Part shown: positions 16,744 through 25,850 of the stretch, piece by piece
Layout of the letters: each line of letters opens with the position of its first letter
Position numbering within the stretch: the first letter of the stretch is position 1
Source: an uncultured Altererythrobacter sp.
GTDB lineage: Bacteria > Pseudomonadota > Alphaproteobacteria > Sphingomonadales > Sphingomonadaceae
Reading direction: 5' to 3'
DNA length: 64,000 bases
Assembly: GCA_913056125.1 (NCBI GenBank)
Contig: CAJXNC010000006.1
Span: forward strand, 62,001-126,000
Notes under the pieces: generated by a model
What the model saw: only the letters and a program-made list of their open reading frames with translations
What the model was told of the DNA's origin: nothing
The model's database searches: none
Position numbers and translations under genes: made by a program

Positions 16744-17751
16744 TCAAGCATGCTGGCGGATTTCGCCGAGTTTGCGCTCCCATGCCAGTGCGTGGGCCAC
16801 GATCGTGTCCAGATCGGCATGTTTCGGCTGCCAGGGAAGGGTCGCCTTGATGCGCGAGGGATCGGAAACCAGCGAATCGGGATCGCCCGCGCGGCGCGGC
16901 CCCATGATTCGCTCGATCGTCATGTTCGTCACCCGGTCGACCGCATCGAGCACTTCGAGCACGGAGAAGCCCCTGCCATAGCCGCAATTCATGGTCAGCG
17001 AGCGTTCGGGCTGCTCGACCAGCGCATCGAGCGCCAGCACATGCGCGGCAGCCAGGTCGCTGACATGGATATAGTCGCGCACACCCGTGCCATCCGGCGT
17101 ATCGTAGTCTGTCCCGAAGACCGACACGCTGTCGCGCATCCCCAAAGCCGCTTCGACCGCGACCTTGATCAGATGCGTGGCTCCGGCAGTCGACTGTCCG
17201 CTGCGTGCAAGCGGATCGGCCCCGGCCACATTGAAATAGCGCAGCGCGCAATAGTTCAGGTCATGCGCCGCGGCGGTGTCTGCCAGCATCTGCTCGGTCA
17301 TCAGCTTGGACCAGCCATAGGGGTTGATCGGCTGCTTGGGCATGTCCTCCGACACGGGCGAGGTCTCGGGGATGCCATAGGTCGCCGCGGTGCTGGAGAA
17401 GATGAAGTGCCTTACTCCAGCTTGCACGACCGATTCGAGCAGGCTGCGGCTCTTGGCGGTGTTGTTGTGATAGTATTTGAGTGGGTTCTCAACGCTTTCG
17501 GGTACGATGATCGAACCCGCGAAATGCATGACCGCGCCGATCCCCTGTTCGGCGACGATCCGCGCCACCAGCTCCGTATCGGCAATGTCGCCCTCGTAGA
17601 AGGCCACGTCTTCGGGTATCGCGAAACGGAAACCGGTCGTAAGATTGTCGATCACGGCAACGGGCGTTCCCCGATCGCGCAAGGCCAGCACTGCGTGGCT
17701 GCCGATATAGCCGGCACCGCCGGTCACGAGGACGGGAAGAGCTTTGGTCAT
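16744..17751 (-). CDS. galE: UDP-glucose 4-epimerase
   Basis: A 335-residue short-chain dehydrogenase/reductase that interconverts UDP-glucose and UDP-galactose (or the N-acetyl forms) with bound NAD. It has the nucleotide-binding TGGAGYIGSH, the FSSTAATYG catalytic Ser region, the YGWSKLMTE Tyr-Lys pair and the NYCALRYFNVAGA signature. ATG 17751 is chosen because MTKALPVLVTGG places the Rossmann strand at the right distance; the frame extends 11 codons further without similarity. The galE product would feed polysaccharide synthesis. No sugar genes lie next to it. Confidence 0.94.
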   Translation of the reverse strand: MTKALPVLVTGGAGYIGSHAVLALRDRGTPVAVIDNLTTGFRFAIPEDVAFYEGDIADTELVARIVAEQGIGAVMHFAGSIIVPESVENPLKYYHNNTAKSRSLLESVVQAGVRHFIFSSTAATYGIPETSPVSEDMPKQPINPYGWSKLMTEQMLADTAAAHDLNYCALRYFNVAGADPLARSGQSTAGATHLIKVAVEAALGMRDSVSVFGTDYDTPDGTGVRDYIHVSDLAAAHVLALDALVEQPERSLTMNCGYGRGFSVLEVLDAVDRVTNMTIERIMGPRRAGDPDSLVSDPSRIKATLPWQPKHADLDTIVAHALAWERKLGEIRQHA

Positions 17752-17829
17752 GGAAAGGGCGCCTAACAGATTATGGCAAAACAAGCATTAAGCCTCGCAA
17801 CCGTAACGGCGGCCGCGCGTTTGAATGGC

Positions 17830-18429
17830 ATGAACAGGAAAATCGCAACCATGGGTTTCGCCGCAATTGCATCAATTGCTGCCTCGGCCTGCACCACGCC
17901 CGCCTATGTTTCGCCGGTCGAAGTGACGCGCTTTACCGGCGCCACTCCAGCAGAGCTGGGCATGGGCACGATCAATGTCGAGGCAGGCATGTCGACGGAC
18001 GAACAGTCGATCGAATTCTCAATCTATGAAGAGGCGTTGAAGACCCGTCTCGACGGCCTTGGCTACAATGTCGTCGACGAGACTGCGCGCCAGACGGCAG
18101 TGCTCGAGGTTGCCCGCCTGGTGACGCCGCCCGACCGCAGGAGCCCCGTGAGCGTTGGCGGTGGCGGAGCAGTCGGTTCCTACGGCCAAAGCGTCGGCCT
18201 CGGCATAGGCGTGGATCTTTCCGGCCCGGCGCCCGATCGAATTTATACCGAGGTGACCGTCTACATCCGTCCGGCCGACGGAGGCGGCAATCTGTGGGAA
18301 GGACGGGCCAACTTCACCGCGACCGAAAACAGTGAATTCGCTCAGCCGGCAATGGCTGCCGACCGCGTGATGTCGGCCCTCTTCGAGGGCTTCCCGGGTC
18401 GAACGGGTGAGACTATCTCGGTCGAATGA
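17830..18429 (+). CDS. DUF4136-type lipoprotein
   Basis: A 199-residue protein. The signal ends with a lipobox-like ASAC-TT, so it should be a lipoprotein. The mature part (~25-190) has the alternating strands of DUF4136 proteins, including [18 protein letters not shown] and a Gly-rich [12 protein letters not shown] segment. The start at 17830 is chosen to give a normal lipoprotein signal; the frame is open 19 codons earlier. Its stop overlaps the M14 peptidase start by four bases (ATGA), so the two are probably coupled. Function unknown. Confidence 0.7.
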   Translation: MNRKIATMGFAAIASIAASACTTPAYVSPVEVTRFTGATPAELGMGTINVEAGMSTDEQSIEFSIYEEALKTRLDGLGYNVVDETARQTAVLEVARLVTPPDRRSPVSVGGGGAVGSYGQSVGLGIGVDLSGPAPDRIYTEVTVYIRPADGGGNLWEGRANFTATENSEFAQPAMAADRVMSALFEGFPGRTGETISVE

Positions 18430-19562
18430 GCGAAAATCCGATCAGCATCGATGCCGCTTTCGACAGCGGCAATGTGGAAGTGGTTTCCATCGAGGGAGCC
18501 ATGGCCCGGCTGCGCATCCGCAAGGACAAGGATAGCGACTTCCTGCAGTGGTTCCATTTCCGCGTCGGCAATTGTGCCGGCCGCGAAGTGCTGCTGGAAA
18601 TCGTCGATCTGGAGGCAAGCGCCTATCCGCAAGGCTGGCCCGGCTACCGCGCCTGCGTGTCGGAAGACCGTGCCTATTGGGGCCGCGCCGAGACCGGCTA
18701 TGACAAGGCGTGCAATGGCGGCACGCTGACCATCCGTTATGCACCGGCCGGCGACCTTGCCTGGTTCGCCTATTTCGCCCCTTATTCGCATGAACGGCAC
18801 AATGACCTCGTGGCCGAAGCGGCGTTGAGCGAGGGCGTTTCGCATCGCACGCTCGGCCATTCGCTGGACGGACGCGCAATCGACTGCCTCGATCTTGGTG
18901 AGGGCGAAAAGCACGTCTGGCTCTACGCCCGCCAGCATCCTGGCGAGAGCATGGCCGAATGGTGGATGGAAGGCGCGCTCGAAATGCTTTGCGACCAGGC
19001 CGATCCCATCGCCCGCAAGCTGCGCCAGCTTTGCAGCTTCCACGTGGTGCCTAACTGCAATCCGGACGGTTCTTTCCGAGGGCATCTGCGCACCAATGCC
19101 GTTGGCACGAACCTCAACCGCGAATGGGACAATCCGACGGCCGAACGCTCGCCCGAAGTACTCGCCATCCGCAATGCGATGGACGCGACGGGCGTGGATT
19201 TCGCGATGGACGTTCACGGGGACGAGGCGATCCCGGCCAATTTCCTCGCCGGGTTCGAAGGCATCCCGTCCTGGACCGACGAATTGGGTGCAAGCTATGA
19301 ACGCTATCGCCAGATACTGAAGCGGCGCACACCCGACTTCCAGACGAAGCTGGGCTATCCGGCGGCAAGACCGGGCAAGGCCAACCTCTCGATGAGCACA
19401 AACCAGGTGGCAGAACGCTTCGGCGCCTGCGCGATGACACTGGAAATGCCTTTCAAGGACCATGACCCCATGCGCGATCCGGACCAGGGATGGAGCCCCG
19501 AGCGCTGCAAGCTGCTGGCGCGCGATTGCATGGGCGCGCTGCTGGAGTGGCTGGGCGAGTGA
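18426..19562 (+). CDS. M14-family zinc carboxypeptidase (cytosolic carboxypeptidase-like)
   Basis: A 378-residue protein with an N-terminal beta-sandwich (~1-115) followed by the M14 catalytic domain. The zinc ligands appear as [11 protein letters not shown] (His, Glu) and MDVHGDE (His), substrate-binding residues as NLNREWDNP, and the catalytic Glu in TLEMPFKD. The N-domain plus catalytic arrangement is that of Nna1/AGBL-like carboxypeptidases, which in bacteria probably trim C-terminal residues of peptides or cell-wall fragments. No signal peptide, so cytoplasmic. Confidence 0.88.
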   Translation: MSENPISIDAAFDSGNVEVVSIEGAMARLRIRKDKDSDFLQWFHFRVGNCAGREVLLEIVDLEASAYPQGWPGYRACVSEDRAYWGRAETGYDKACNGGTLTIRYAPAGDLAWFAYFAPYSHERHNDLVAEAALSEGVSHRTLGHSLDGRAIDCLDLGEGEKHVWLYARQHPGESMAEWWMEGALEMLCDQADPIARKLRQLCSFHVVPNCNPDGSFRGHLRTNAVGTNLNREWDNPTAERSPEVLAIRNAMDATGVDFAMDVHGDEAIPANFLAGFEGIPSWTDELGASYERYRQILKRRTPDFQTKLGYPAARPGKANLSMSTNQVAERFGACAMTLEMPFKDHDPMRDPDQGWSPERCKLLARDCMGALLEWLGE

Positions 19563-19609
19563 AGCTTGGGGGCTGACGCCGTCGGCACCAGCCCCGCAAC
19601 CGAATGCGC

Positions 19610-20005
19610 CTAGTCGATGCGGGTTCCGGTGAGCTCGAAATTGCCCATCTGCGAGGTCACATCGGCTCTCAGGCTATTGCCGTCAACGCTGCCCTCATAG
19701 GTGAAGTCGGTCGAACCCTGTCCCTGCGAGATGCTGCGCTTGAAGGAGAAATTGGTGCCATCGACCACGACATCGGTAATCGTGCTGTCGGGCACATTGC
19801 TGGTCGTATCGCCATCGCGGTTGACGATCTCGGCAGTGTAGCTGCCGCCCGATTCCGCGATCGTGAGCTTCGCGAGATTGGTATTCCCCTGGATTTCGAT
19901 TTCGGTGTTCCAGCTGCCAAGCACGGGCGAATCCTGCGCGGCGGCGGGCATGGCGATCAGGCTCGTGCCCATGGCGAGCGCAGCCAAACGAACGGTCTTC
20001 ATCAT
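19610..20005 (-). CDS. Small secreted protein, tandem paralogue A
   Basis: A 131-residue protein with signal peptide (KTVRLAALAMGTSLIAMPAAAQ) and a mature beta-rich domain ending TGTRID. It is clearly paralogous to the neighbour at 20,022: nearly the same signal, the same QDSPVLG-WNTE opening, a V-V-DG-x-x-FSFKRS middle and a T-G-T-R-x-x end. The pattern suggests a lipocalin-like barrel but I cannot name a family. A GGGAG ribosome-binding site precedes ATG 20005. Confidence 0.65.
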   Translation of the reverse strand: MMKTVRLAALAMGTSLIAMPAAAQDSPVLGSWNTEIEIQGNTNLAKLTIAESGGSYTAEIVNRDGDTTSNVPDSTITDVVVDGTNFSFKRSISQGQGSTDFTYEGSVDGNSLRADVTSQMGNFELTGTRID

Positions 20006-20021
20006 GGTCCGTCTCCCGCTC

Positions 20022-20429
20022 TTACTCGGCGCGCGTGCCGGTGACCGGGATATCCCCGAAACCGGAGGCGACCGTTGCCGTCAGCGCATCGCCCTCGACG
20101 CTTCCCGTATAGGAAAGGTCCATCGGGCCTTGCGGCGTGGTCAGGCTGCGCTTGAAGGAAAAGGTCGAGCCATCGACAGATACATCGCTGATCGCGCTTT
20201 CCATCGGCGGACCCGCCTGGGCACCCGGGCCTTCTCCCGGAACATCGACGATCTCGACCGTGTAGCCATCGCCTTCGACGGCCACGATCATGGTCGCGGC
20301 AAAGGTGCCGAAATCGGTCACGGCTTCGGTATTCCATGTGCCGAGCACCGGCGAATCCTGTGCAGCGGCAGGCACGGCAATCAGGCTGGCGCCCATGGCG
20401 AGCGCGGCCAAACGAACTGTCTTGAACAT
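20022..20429 (-). CDS. Small secreted protein, tandem paralogue B
   Basis: A 135-residue exported protein (signal FKTVRLAALAMGASLIAVPAA), paralogous to the gene 16 bases downstream. It differs by a Pro/Gly-rich insertion (DVPGEGPGAQAGPP) in the middle of the mature domain. The start at 20429 (MFKTVRLA) aligns with its paralogue and follows a GGGAGGG ribosome-binding site. The two genes look like a recent local duplication transcribed together. Function unknown. Confidence 0.65.
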   Translation of the reverse strand: MFKTVRLAALAMGASLIAVPAAAQDSPVLGTWNTEAVTDFGTFAATMIVAVEGDGYTVEIVDVPGEGPGAQAGPPMESAISDVSVDGSTFSFKRSLTTPQGPMDLSYTGSVEGDALTATVASGFGDIPVTGTRAE

Positions 20430-20507
20430 AGAAATACCCTCCCAGATTATTCCCGGAGGGGAAGCTATGCCTCTATCCGAAAGTCGGCAAGGGCAATCGA
20501 TCAAAGC

Positions 20508-20909
20508 TCATTTGCCGGAAAAGGCGTCGGGCAGGAGCTGCGACAAGCGCCATTCCCCTTCCGCCTCGCGTCCCTCGCTCCAGACCATCGGGTCCGAGGC
20601 ATCGAGGGAGGCAAGTTCCGAGAGAACCTGACGACACCTGCCGCATGGGCTAATCCGGTCTGCTCCCGGACCGAAAACCGCCAATGCGACAAGCCCGCCG
20701 CGGCGTCCCTCGCCCATCGCCTTGGCGACGGCGACAGTCTCTGCACAAAGCGAGAGGCCATAGCTGGCATTCTCGACATTCGTCCCCGTCACCACGCCGC
20801 CATCTGCAAAGAGCAGCGCAGCACCGACGCGAAACTTCGAATAGGGTGCATAGGCCCTCTCTGCCGCGTCGCGCGCCGCCTGCATCAGGGCTTCGCGATC
20901 CGCGCTCAT
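20508..20909 (-). CDS. cdd: Cytidine deaminase
   Basis: A 133-residue zinc enzyme converting cytidine/deoxycytidine to uridine in pyrimidine salvage. The active-site signature is complete: NVENASYGLSLCAE (substrate Asn-x-Glu, zinc Cys and the catalytic Glu) and PCGRCRQVL (two zinc cysteines). Length is typical of the homotetrameric type. Its start overlaps the upstream GH25-like gene's stop by four bases. Confidence 0.93.
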   Translation of the reverse strand: MSADREALMQAARDAAERAYAPYSKFRVGAALLFADGGVVTGTNVENASYGLSLCAETVAVAKAMGEGRRGGLVALAVFGPGADRISPCGRCRQVLSELASLDASDPMVWSEGREAEGEWRLSQLLPDAFSGK

Positions 20910-21604
20910 CGCTGTACCACCACCCAGCGCAAGGGCTGGCTGCTAGCCTCGGTCATCAGGCGCGGATTGGCGGTCCATAAGGTCCAGGGGCGACCGGCGT
21001 AATCGGGCTGGAGGAATGGCCGCTCGAGCCACAAATTGCGCTCGATCCGGCTCGCAAGGCCATAGGCCTCTTCGAAACGCGGCGAGATCTGGAGGATGGC
21101 CGGTTGCCCGGCATGGCCTTCCACCTGGTTGAGGAACGTAGTGAGTTCGCTTTCGACTGCGGCCTCAAGTACTTCGTCCTCGCAATCCTCCGCCAGCCGG
21201 TCGAGTGCGATCACCGGCGGCAGCAGGCCCGCTCCGCGCGGTACGATGGTAACGAAATTGGCTGCCTGCCGTTCCGCCGGGATACAGGGATCGTAGCTAT
21301 GCACTGCACCGTAGGGCATGGATGAACGACCGATCTTGCGCAGATTGTCGCCCAGCATGGCATCGCGCCCACTGCCGCCGGCACTGGCCTCCAGATAGAC
21401 GAAATCGGCGCCGATCGCGGCCAGCGCCTCGATCTCCACCACTCCATCGCTTTCGCCCAGCAACACGCCCTGGGTCGGGAATTCCTCGCGCGAGGGCCTC
21501 CAGCCCTGCGCCTCCCACCACAGCCACCCTGCGGCCACTGCCAGCAGCAGCAGGATCAGCGCGGCGAGGCGCCAGCGCCAGCTATATGATGTCTTCCGAC
21601 CCAA
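20906..21604 (-). CDS. Membrane-anchored GH25 (lysozyme)-like protein, active site degenerate
   Basis: A 232-residue protein with one N-terminal membrane helix (~11-28) and a periplasmic domain whose layout follows glycoside hydrolase family 25: QGVLLGE-x-DG, a GADFVYLEAS-x-GG strand, F/L-x-x-N, GAVHSYDPC, QAANF, LPPVIALD and PAILQIS. In active GH25 enzymes the first strand has a D-V-S-type catalytic Asp and the later one ends D-x-E; here these read VLLGES and ALD, so muramidase activity looks lost or altered. It precedes cdd with a four-base overlap. Family call from memory. Confidence 0.6.
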   Translation of the reverse strand: MGRKTSYSWRWRLAALILLLLAVAAGWLWWEAQGWRPSREEFPTQGVLLGESDGVVEIEALAAIGADFVYLEASAGGSGRDAMLGDNLRKIGRSSMPYGAVHSYDPCIPAERQAANFVTIVPRGAGLLPPVIALDRLAEDCEDEVLEAAVESELTTFLNQVEGHAGQPAILQISPRFEEAYGLASRIERNLWLERPFLQPDYAGRPWTLWTANPRLMTEASSQPLRWVVVQR

Positions 21605-21643
21605 GTGTTCCTCGCGACCTCGCCCTGCTTGCGGGCAATGATG

Positions 21644-22138
21644 TCAGGCCTTGATATGCAGCACGCAGATCAGCGTGAAAAGGCGCCTTGCCGTGGCGAA
21701 ATCGGTAACGATCTTGCCTTCGATGATATTGAGCAGGTGCCTGGTCCCGCGATCGTGGATGGCCCTGCGCGCCATGTCGAGCGTTTCGATCTCGGGCGCG
21801 GTCGCCTTGCGCAACGCCTTGTAATAGGAATCGCAGATCGCGAAATATTCGCGGATCACACGCCTGAGGCGCGCCATGCCGAGGCCGATCGTGCCGGCAT
21901 CCTTGCCATCGGCGTCAACGATATTGATCGCCAGCATCCCGTCGATCACCGACAGGTTGAGTTGCCATGGGCCGCTATGTCCCGCTGCCACCGCGCGCAG
22001 CGGACGAAATTCGTTTTCCTCAACCAGATCGCGCAACGCCACCTCGCGCTCGCACTCGACATCGGCATTGCGCGCAATGATCGTCGCTTCGTCGAGCGTG
22101 ATCTTGGCAACCCGGTCTTGGGGAGAGGTGGTCAACAT
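21644..22138 (-). CDS. UPF0262 family protein
   Basis: A 164-residue cytoplasmic protein matching the remembered UPF0262 pattern: KITLDEATIIARNADVECER, ALRDLVEENEF, a LNLSVIDGMLAINI strand pair and a helical C-terminal half (RRVIREYFAICDSYYKAL, HDRGTRHLLNIIEGK). The family is largely alphaproteobacterial and uncharacterised. ATG 22138 is chosen to give the usual length; the frame runs further upstream without similarity. Divergent from dnaB. Confidence 0.82.
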   Translation of the reverse strand: MLTTSPQDRVAKITLDEATIIARNADVECEREVALRDLVEENEFRPLRAVAAGHSGPWQLNLSVIDGMLAINIVDADGKDAGTIGLGMARLRRVIREYFAICDSYYKALRKATAPEIETLDMARRAIHDRGTRHLLNIIEGKIVTDFATARRLFTLICVLHIKA

Positions 22139-22146
22139 GGTCGCGT

Positions 22147-22183
22147 ATTTCGCAGTTTGATTACTATTGTGCAAATGCGAAAT
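22147..22183. repeat. 8-bp perfect inverted repeat upstream of UPF0262 gene
   Basis: ATTTCGCA (22147-22154) and TGCGAAAT (22176-22183) are exact inverse copies, 21 bases apart, 9 bases before the UPF0262 start on the minus strand. It may be an operator for the divergent UPF0262/dnaB region. Confidence 0.4.
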
Positions 22184-22293
22184 GGGATGCCAGAATGGCC
22201 CTTGCAAGCTTTCCCCGATATCCACAGCGTCGACGTGCATCTGTTTATCTCAGACGCCTTGCGGTGGACTCAATCTGACTGCATCACGTCCCG

Positions 22294-23814
22294 ATGCCCG
22301 ATGAAGACCTGCTGATCCGCAACAGCGCCAATCCTGCCGAAGCAGCCTCTCAAGGCCGCGCCCTGCCCGCCAACCTGGAGGCCGAAGCTGCTTTCCTGGG
22401 CGCTGTGCTGATCGACAATCGCGTGCTCGAGGAGCTGACCGTTCCGCTGCATCCGGAGCATTTCTACGTGCCGCTCCATGCCCGCATATTCGAGCGGATC
22501 ATGGTGCTCAACGACCGCCAGATGGTCGTCACGCCGGTCACGCTCAAACCCTATTTTGAGGGCGACGAGGCGCTCGCCGAACTCGGCGGCACGGCCTATC
22601 TCGCCCAGCTCACAGCAGATGGTCAGGGCCTGCTCGCCCCGCGTGAACTGGCGCAACAGGTATATGACCTCGCGCTGCTGCGTGAACTGGTCAGCGTTGG
22701 CCGCGACCTGGTCGAGAACGCGCTCGACACCTCGGAAGAGGTCGAACCCATGCGCCAGATCGAGACCGCCGAAGCGCGCTTATATGAAGTGGCGGAAGGC
22801 GCATCGGGCGGCAACGAGGCGGAAAGCTTTGGCGCCGCCAGCCGCGAAGCCCTCGGCCTGATCGAGATCGCGCTCAATTCGGGCGGACATGTCGCGGGCA
22901 AGACCACCGGATTCGAATCGATCAATTCGAAATGCGGCGGCCTGCATGACAGCGACCTCATCATCCTCGCCGGGCGCCCCGGTATGGGCAAATCCTCTTT
23001 GGCCATGAACATCGCCTATAATTGCGCCGCGCGATTGAAGCGCGATCGCAAGGACGGGATCGATAAATCGGTCGGCGCAGGCGTGGCCGTGTTCAGCCTC
23101 GAAATGAGCAAGGACCAGCTCGCCACGCGTATCCTGGCAGAGCAGTCGGGCATCCCGTCCGAAGCGCTACGCATGGGCAAGATCAGCCGCGACGATTTCA
23201 AGGAACTCTCCTATGCCAGCCAACGGCTGGCCGACCTACCGCTGTTCATCGACGATACGCCCGCCTTGTCGATTTCCGCCCTGCGCACGCGGGCGCGGCG
23301 CCTCAAGCGCAGGCACGATATCGGCCTGATCGTGGTCGACTACTTGCAGCTCCTGCAGGGCTCGAAGCGGAGTCAGGACAACCGCGTGAACGAGATCTCG
23401 GAAATCAGCCGCGGTCTCAAGACGCTCGCCAAGGAACTGGGCGTTCCCGTGATCGCCCTGTCGCAGCTCAGCCGCGCGGTGGAGCAGCGCGACGACAAGC
23501 GCCCCATGCTTTCGGACCTGCGCGAATCGGGCTCGATCGAGCAGGATGCCGACATGGTCTGGTTCATCTTCCGCGAAGACTATTACATCCAGTCTCGCGA
23601 GCCCAAGCGGCCGATCGAGAGCGACGATCCCAAGGTGCATGATGCCCACGCGGCATGGGTATCCGAGATGGAACGCGTCTTCGGCCTGGCAGAACTGATC
23701 GTGGCCAAGCAGAGGCATGGTTCGACCGGCAAGGTCCGGCTCAAGTTCGAAGCGAAGATCACCAAGTTCACCGATCTCGAAGAGGGCGAGTATCCTGCCG
23801 ACGACTACGAGTAA
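22294..23814 (+). CDS. dnaB: Replicative DNA helicase DnaB
   Basis: A 506-residue hexameric 5'-3' helicase of the replisome. The N-terminal helical domain (LPANLEAEAAFLGAVLID..., ~25-130) binds primase, and a linker precedes the RecA-like domain with Walker A GRPGMGKSS, FSLEMSKDQLATRIL, Walker B LIVVDYLQLL, ALSQLSRAVEQR and SDLRESGSIEQDADMV. The C-terminal VAKQRHGSTGKV loop is also conserved. No intein is present, and the length is normal. Confidence 0.97.
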   Translation: MPDEDLLIRNSANPAEAASQGRALPANLEAEAAFLGAVLIDNRVLEELTVPLHPEHFYVPLHARIFERIMVLNDRQMVVTPVTLKPYFEGDEALAELGGTAYLAQLTADGQGLLAPRELAQQVYDLALLRELVSVGRDLVENALDTSEEVEPMRQIETAEARLYEVAEGASGGNEAESFGAASREALGLIEIALNSGGHVAGKTTGFESINSKCGGLHDSDLIILAGRPGMGKSSLAMNIAYNCAARLKRDRKDGIDKSVGAGVAVFSLEMSKDQLATRILAEQSGIPSEALRMGKISRDDFKELSYASQRLADLPLFIDDTPALSISALRTRARRLKRRHDIGLIVVDYLQLLQGSKRSQDNRVNEISEISRGLKTLAKELGVPVIALSQLSRAVEQRDDKRPMLSDLRESGSIEQDADMVWFIFREDYYIQSREPKRPIESDDPKVHDAHAAWVSEMERVFGLAELIVAKQRHGSTGKVRLKFEAKITKFTDLEEGEYPADDYE

Positions 23815-23817
23815 GTC

Positions 23818-24354
23818 TCAGAAATTAGCGCCGCAGGTCCAGAAGCCTTCGATGAAAGCCTCTCCATAGACGGGCTGGGTTACGCGGATCATCGCCGGGT
23901 AAGGCGGCGATTCGCCCCGCCCCGCCGGTTCTTCCTCGGTAAGCGCCACATCGACCATCAGCCCGGCCGTATCGAAGCTGCCCCCCTTTGCAATCGCATC
24001 GGAACCGCCCGCCTCGGTGGCAAAGCCACGCGTGATCGACTCGCCATACTTGACGAGCATCTCCGCCCGGGAGTCGGGAGAATCGGCAAAGACCCTTGCC
24101 ACCATTAGAGGCTCGCCAATCTGCTCGATGGAGAATGCACAACCGTAGTCACCCGCCAGGTCGTGATCAGCCAGTTCGTCTTCAGTCATCACCTGCAGGG
24201 CGAATTCGTCCATTTGGCTGGCGGATGTGAAGATATCGGTGTTGCCGCTCTGGGCCTGCGAGGCGGCATCACGCTGGCAGCCGGCCAGCGCCAGCGCGCT
24301 GCCCAGCAGGAGTGCAAGCCGCATTGTGGGCAGGAGGGATGCATTGCGGGTCAT
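23818..24354 (-). CDS. Hypothetical lipoprotein
   Basis: A 178-residue predicted lipoprotein: signal MRLALLLGSALALAGC with lipobox L-A-G-C (Met at 24324; I extend to an ATG at 24354 giving a 26-residue signal, but either could be the start). The mature part is acidic, with two cysteines (DYGCAF, WTCGAN) that could form a disulfide. No family recognised. It is convergent with dnaB, three bases from its stop. Confidence 0.6.
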   Translation of the reverse strand: MTRNASLLPTMRLALLLGSALALAGCQRDAASQAQSGNTDIFTSASQMDEFALQVMTEDELADHDLAGDYGCAFSIEQIGEPLMVARVFADSPDSRAEMLVKYGESITRGFATEAGGSDAIAKGGSFDTAGLMVDVALTEEEPAGRGESPPYPAMIRVTQPVYGEAFIEGFWTCGANF

Positions 24355-24463
24355 TAGGGCCATCTTAAGCACACCAATCCCTTCTAATTCCTCAAGGAAG
24401 CATAAGCCGCCGCAAAACTTCCCGCCAAGCCTGCTTCCCGCCTTCCTGGCGGGGCGGAAATCC

Positions 24464-24492
24464 TTGACGAAAACGGGCTCTCGGACTATTTG
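24464..24492 (+). promoter_or_regulatory. Sigma70-type promoter of rpoZ
   Basis: TTGACG (24464-24469), a 17-base spacer and TATTTG (24487-24492), 44 bases upstream of the rpoZ ATG. This is the best vegetative promoter match seen in the window. Confidence 0.6.
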
Positions 24493-24536
24493 GTCACCTT
24501 TCCGGACAAGCTGTCTAAAAGAATTGGAGTGCCCCT

Positions 24537-24881
24537 ATGGCGCGCGTTACCGTCGAAGATTGCGTCGACAAGGTCCCTAACCGTTTCGATCTCGTCCTGC
24601 TGGCAGCCCAGCGTGCACGTGAAATTTCGGGCGGTGCAGAGCTGACTCTCGACCGCGATCGCGACAAGAACCCGGTCGTCGCCCTGCGCGAGATCGCCGA
24701 GCAGACGATCAAGCCGAAGCAGCTGCAGGAATCGCTGGTCCAGTCGCTGCAGAACTTCCTGCCCGATGAAGAAGACGAAGCCGATGAAGTTGGTTCGTTG
24801 AGCCAGTCGGCAGAAGCCATGCGCCTGTCCGCATCGGCCCCCACCCGTTCGACCTCGATCGGCGCCGATTACGACGGCTAA
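24537..24881 (+). CDS. rpoZ: RNA polymerase omega subunit
   Basis: A 114-residue omega subunit that helps fold and hold beta-prime. The core is textbook: [45 protein letters not shown]. The C-terminal tail (~75-114) is acidic then Ser-rich and poorly conserved, as usual. It has its own promoter and terminator. I see no spoT/rel gene downstream, unlike enteric bacteria. Confidence 0.96.
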   Translation: MARVTVEDCVDKVPNRFDLVLLAAQRAREISGGAELTLDRDRDKNPVVALREIAEQTIKPKQLQESLVQSLQNFLPDEEDEADEVGSLSQSAEAMRLSASAPTRSTSIGADYDG

Positions 24882-24904
24882 GCGCGGCGAACAGCCGGGC
24901 TTGC

Positions 24905-24937
24905 AAGGGGCTGCGCCGCGAGGCGCGGCCCCTTTCG
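24905..24937 (+). terminator. Intrinsic terminator of rpoZ
   Basis: AAGGGGC-T-GCGCC and GGCGC-G-GCCCCTT pair into a 13-bp stem with one T-G wobble and a GCGA tetraloop, followed by TTTC. Confidence 0.85.
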
Positions 24938-25055
24938 TATGTCCAGTCGAGGGACAGGCCATGAAATGGCAATTTGATGACATGACCGCGCTATGCTTGA
25001 ATGAAGTGTTCGAACTGCGGCTAAGCCGCATTGGCAGGAGGGAGAGTTCCGGCGC

Positions 25056-25787
25056 ATGGCCGTCATCGCGGTTTACAGTGTCAAAGGCGGCGTGGGCAAA
25101 ACCACGATTTCGGCAAACCTCGCGTGGTATTCCGCGACGGTTTCCTGCCGCAAAACGCTGTTGTGGGATCTCGATGCGGCAGGAGGAGCCGGCTTCCTCT
25201 ACGGCGTGGACCCGAAAAAGAAGAAACGCGCCGGCTCCATCTTCGACCGGGATGTCGAACCTGAAGCGGTCATTCGCAAGACCGGTTATGACCGGCTCGA
25301 CCTGCTGCCGGCCGACGAGAGTATTCGCGAACTCGATTCCATGTTTGCCCGGCTCGGCAAGAAGAAGCGCCTCGCAAAGCTGACCGATGCCCTGGCCAAG
25401 CGCTACGATCGCATCATCCTCGACTGTCCGCCCGTCCTCAACGAGGTGAGTGCGCAGGTTGTGCGAGCGGCCGATTGCGTGATTGTGCCGCTGCCGCCGT
25501 CCCCGCTCTCGGCACGTGCCTTCGAACTGGTGACGAAAGAAATCCGCACACACGCCAAGGCGCACCCGCCGATCCTGCCCGTGCTCTCCATGCTCGACAT
25601 GCGGCGCAACCTCCATCGCCAGGCCCGTGCGGACAATCCCAACTGGCCGGCCATCCCGCATGCCAGCGCGGTGGAACAATGCGCGGTCCTGCAGCGGCCC
25701 GTGGGCGATTTCGCGCCCACCAGCCCCGCCGCGCGCGGCTTCCGCCAGTTGTGGACCGCGATCGAGCGCAAGCTCGCGGTGAAATAG
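25056..25787 (+). CDS. ParA/MinD-family ATPase
   Basis: A 243-residue deviant-Walker ATPase: KGGVGKTT at residue 10, LWDLDAAGGAG (Walker A-prime), and RIILDCPPVLN (Walker B). It belongs to the orphan ParA/CobQ group that positions proteins or DNA on nucleoid or membrane. No parB-like partner or centromere-like repeat is adjacent, so it is probably not the chromosome segregation ParA. A GGAGGGAG ribosome-binding site precedes ATG 25056. It is followed by a DUF3667 gene after about 60 bases. Confidence 0.82.
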   Translation: MAVIAVYSVKGGVGKTTISANLAWYSATVSCRKTLLWDLDAAGGAGFLYGVDPKKKKRAGSIFDRDVEPEAVIRKTGYDRLDLLPADESIRELDSMFARLGKKKRLAKLTDALAKRYDRIILDCPPVLNEVSAQVVRAADCVIVPLPPSPLSARAFELVTKEIRTHAKAHPPILPVLSMLDMRRNLHRQARADNPNWPAIPHASAVEQCAVLQRPVGDFAPTSPAARGFRQLWTAIERKLAVK

Positions 25788-25850
25788 CGAGCCATTGTCA
25801 TTCTCGACGCTGCCGACCTGCTGCGGTAGAAGCTGGATCATGGTGGGGGC

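Noticed and set aside
22218-22226. Replication origin near dnaB (DnaA box)
   Set aside because: A single near-match without clustering, AT-rich unwinding region or dnaA nearby is not an origin.
25056-25787. Chromosome-partitioning ParA with ParB
   Set aside because: No ParB-like gene or parS-like repeats lie nearby, so it is an orphan ParA/MinD ATPase.
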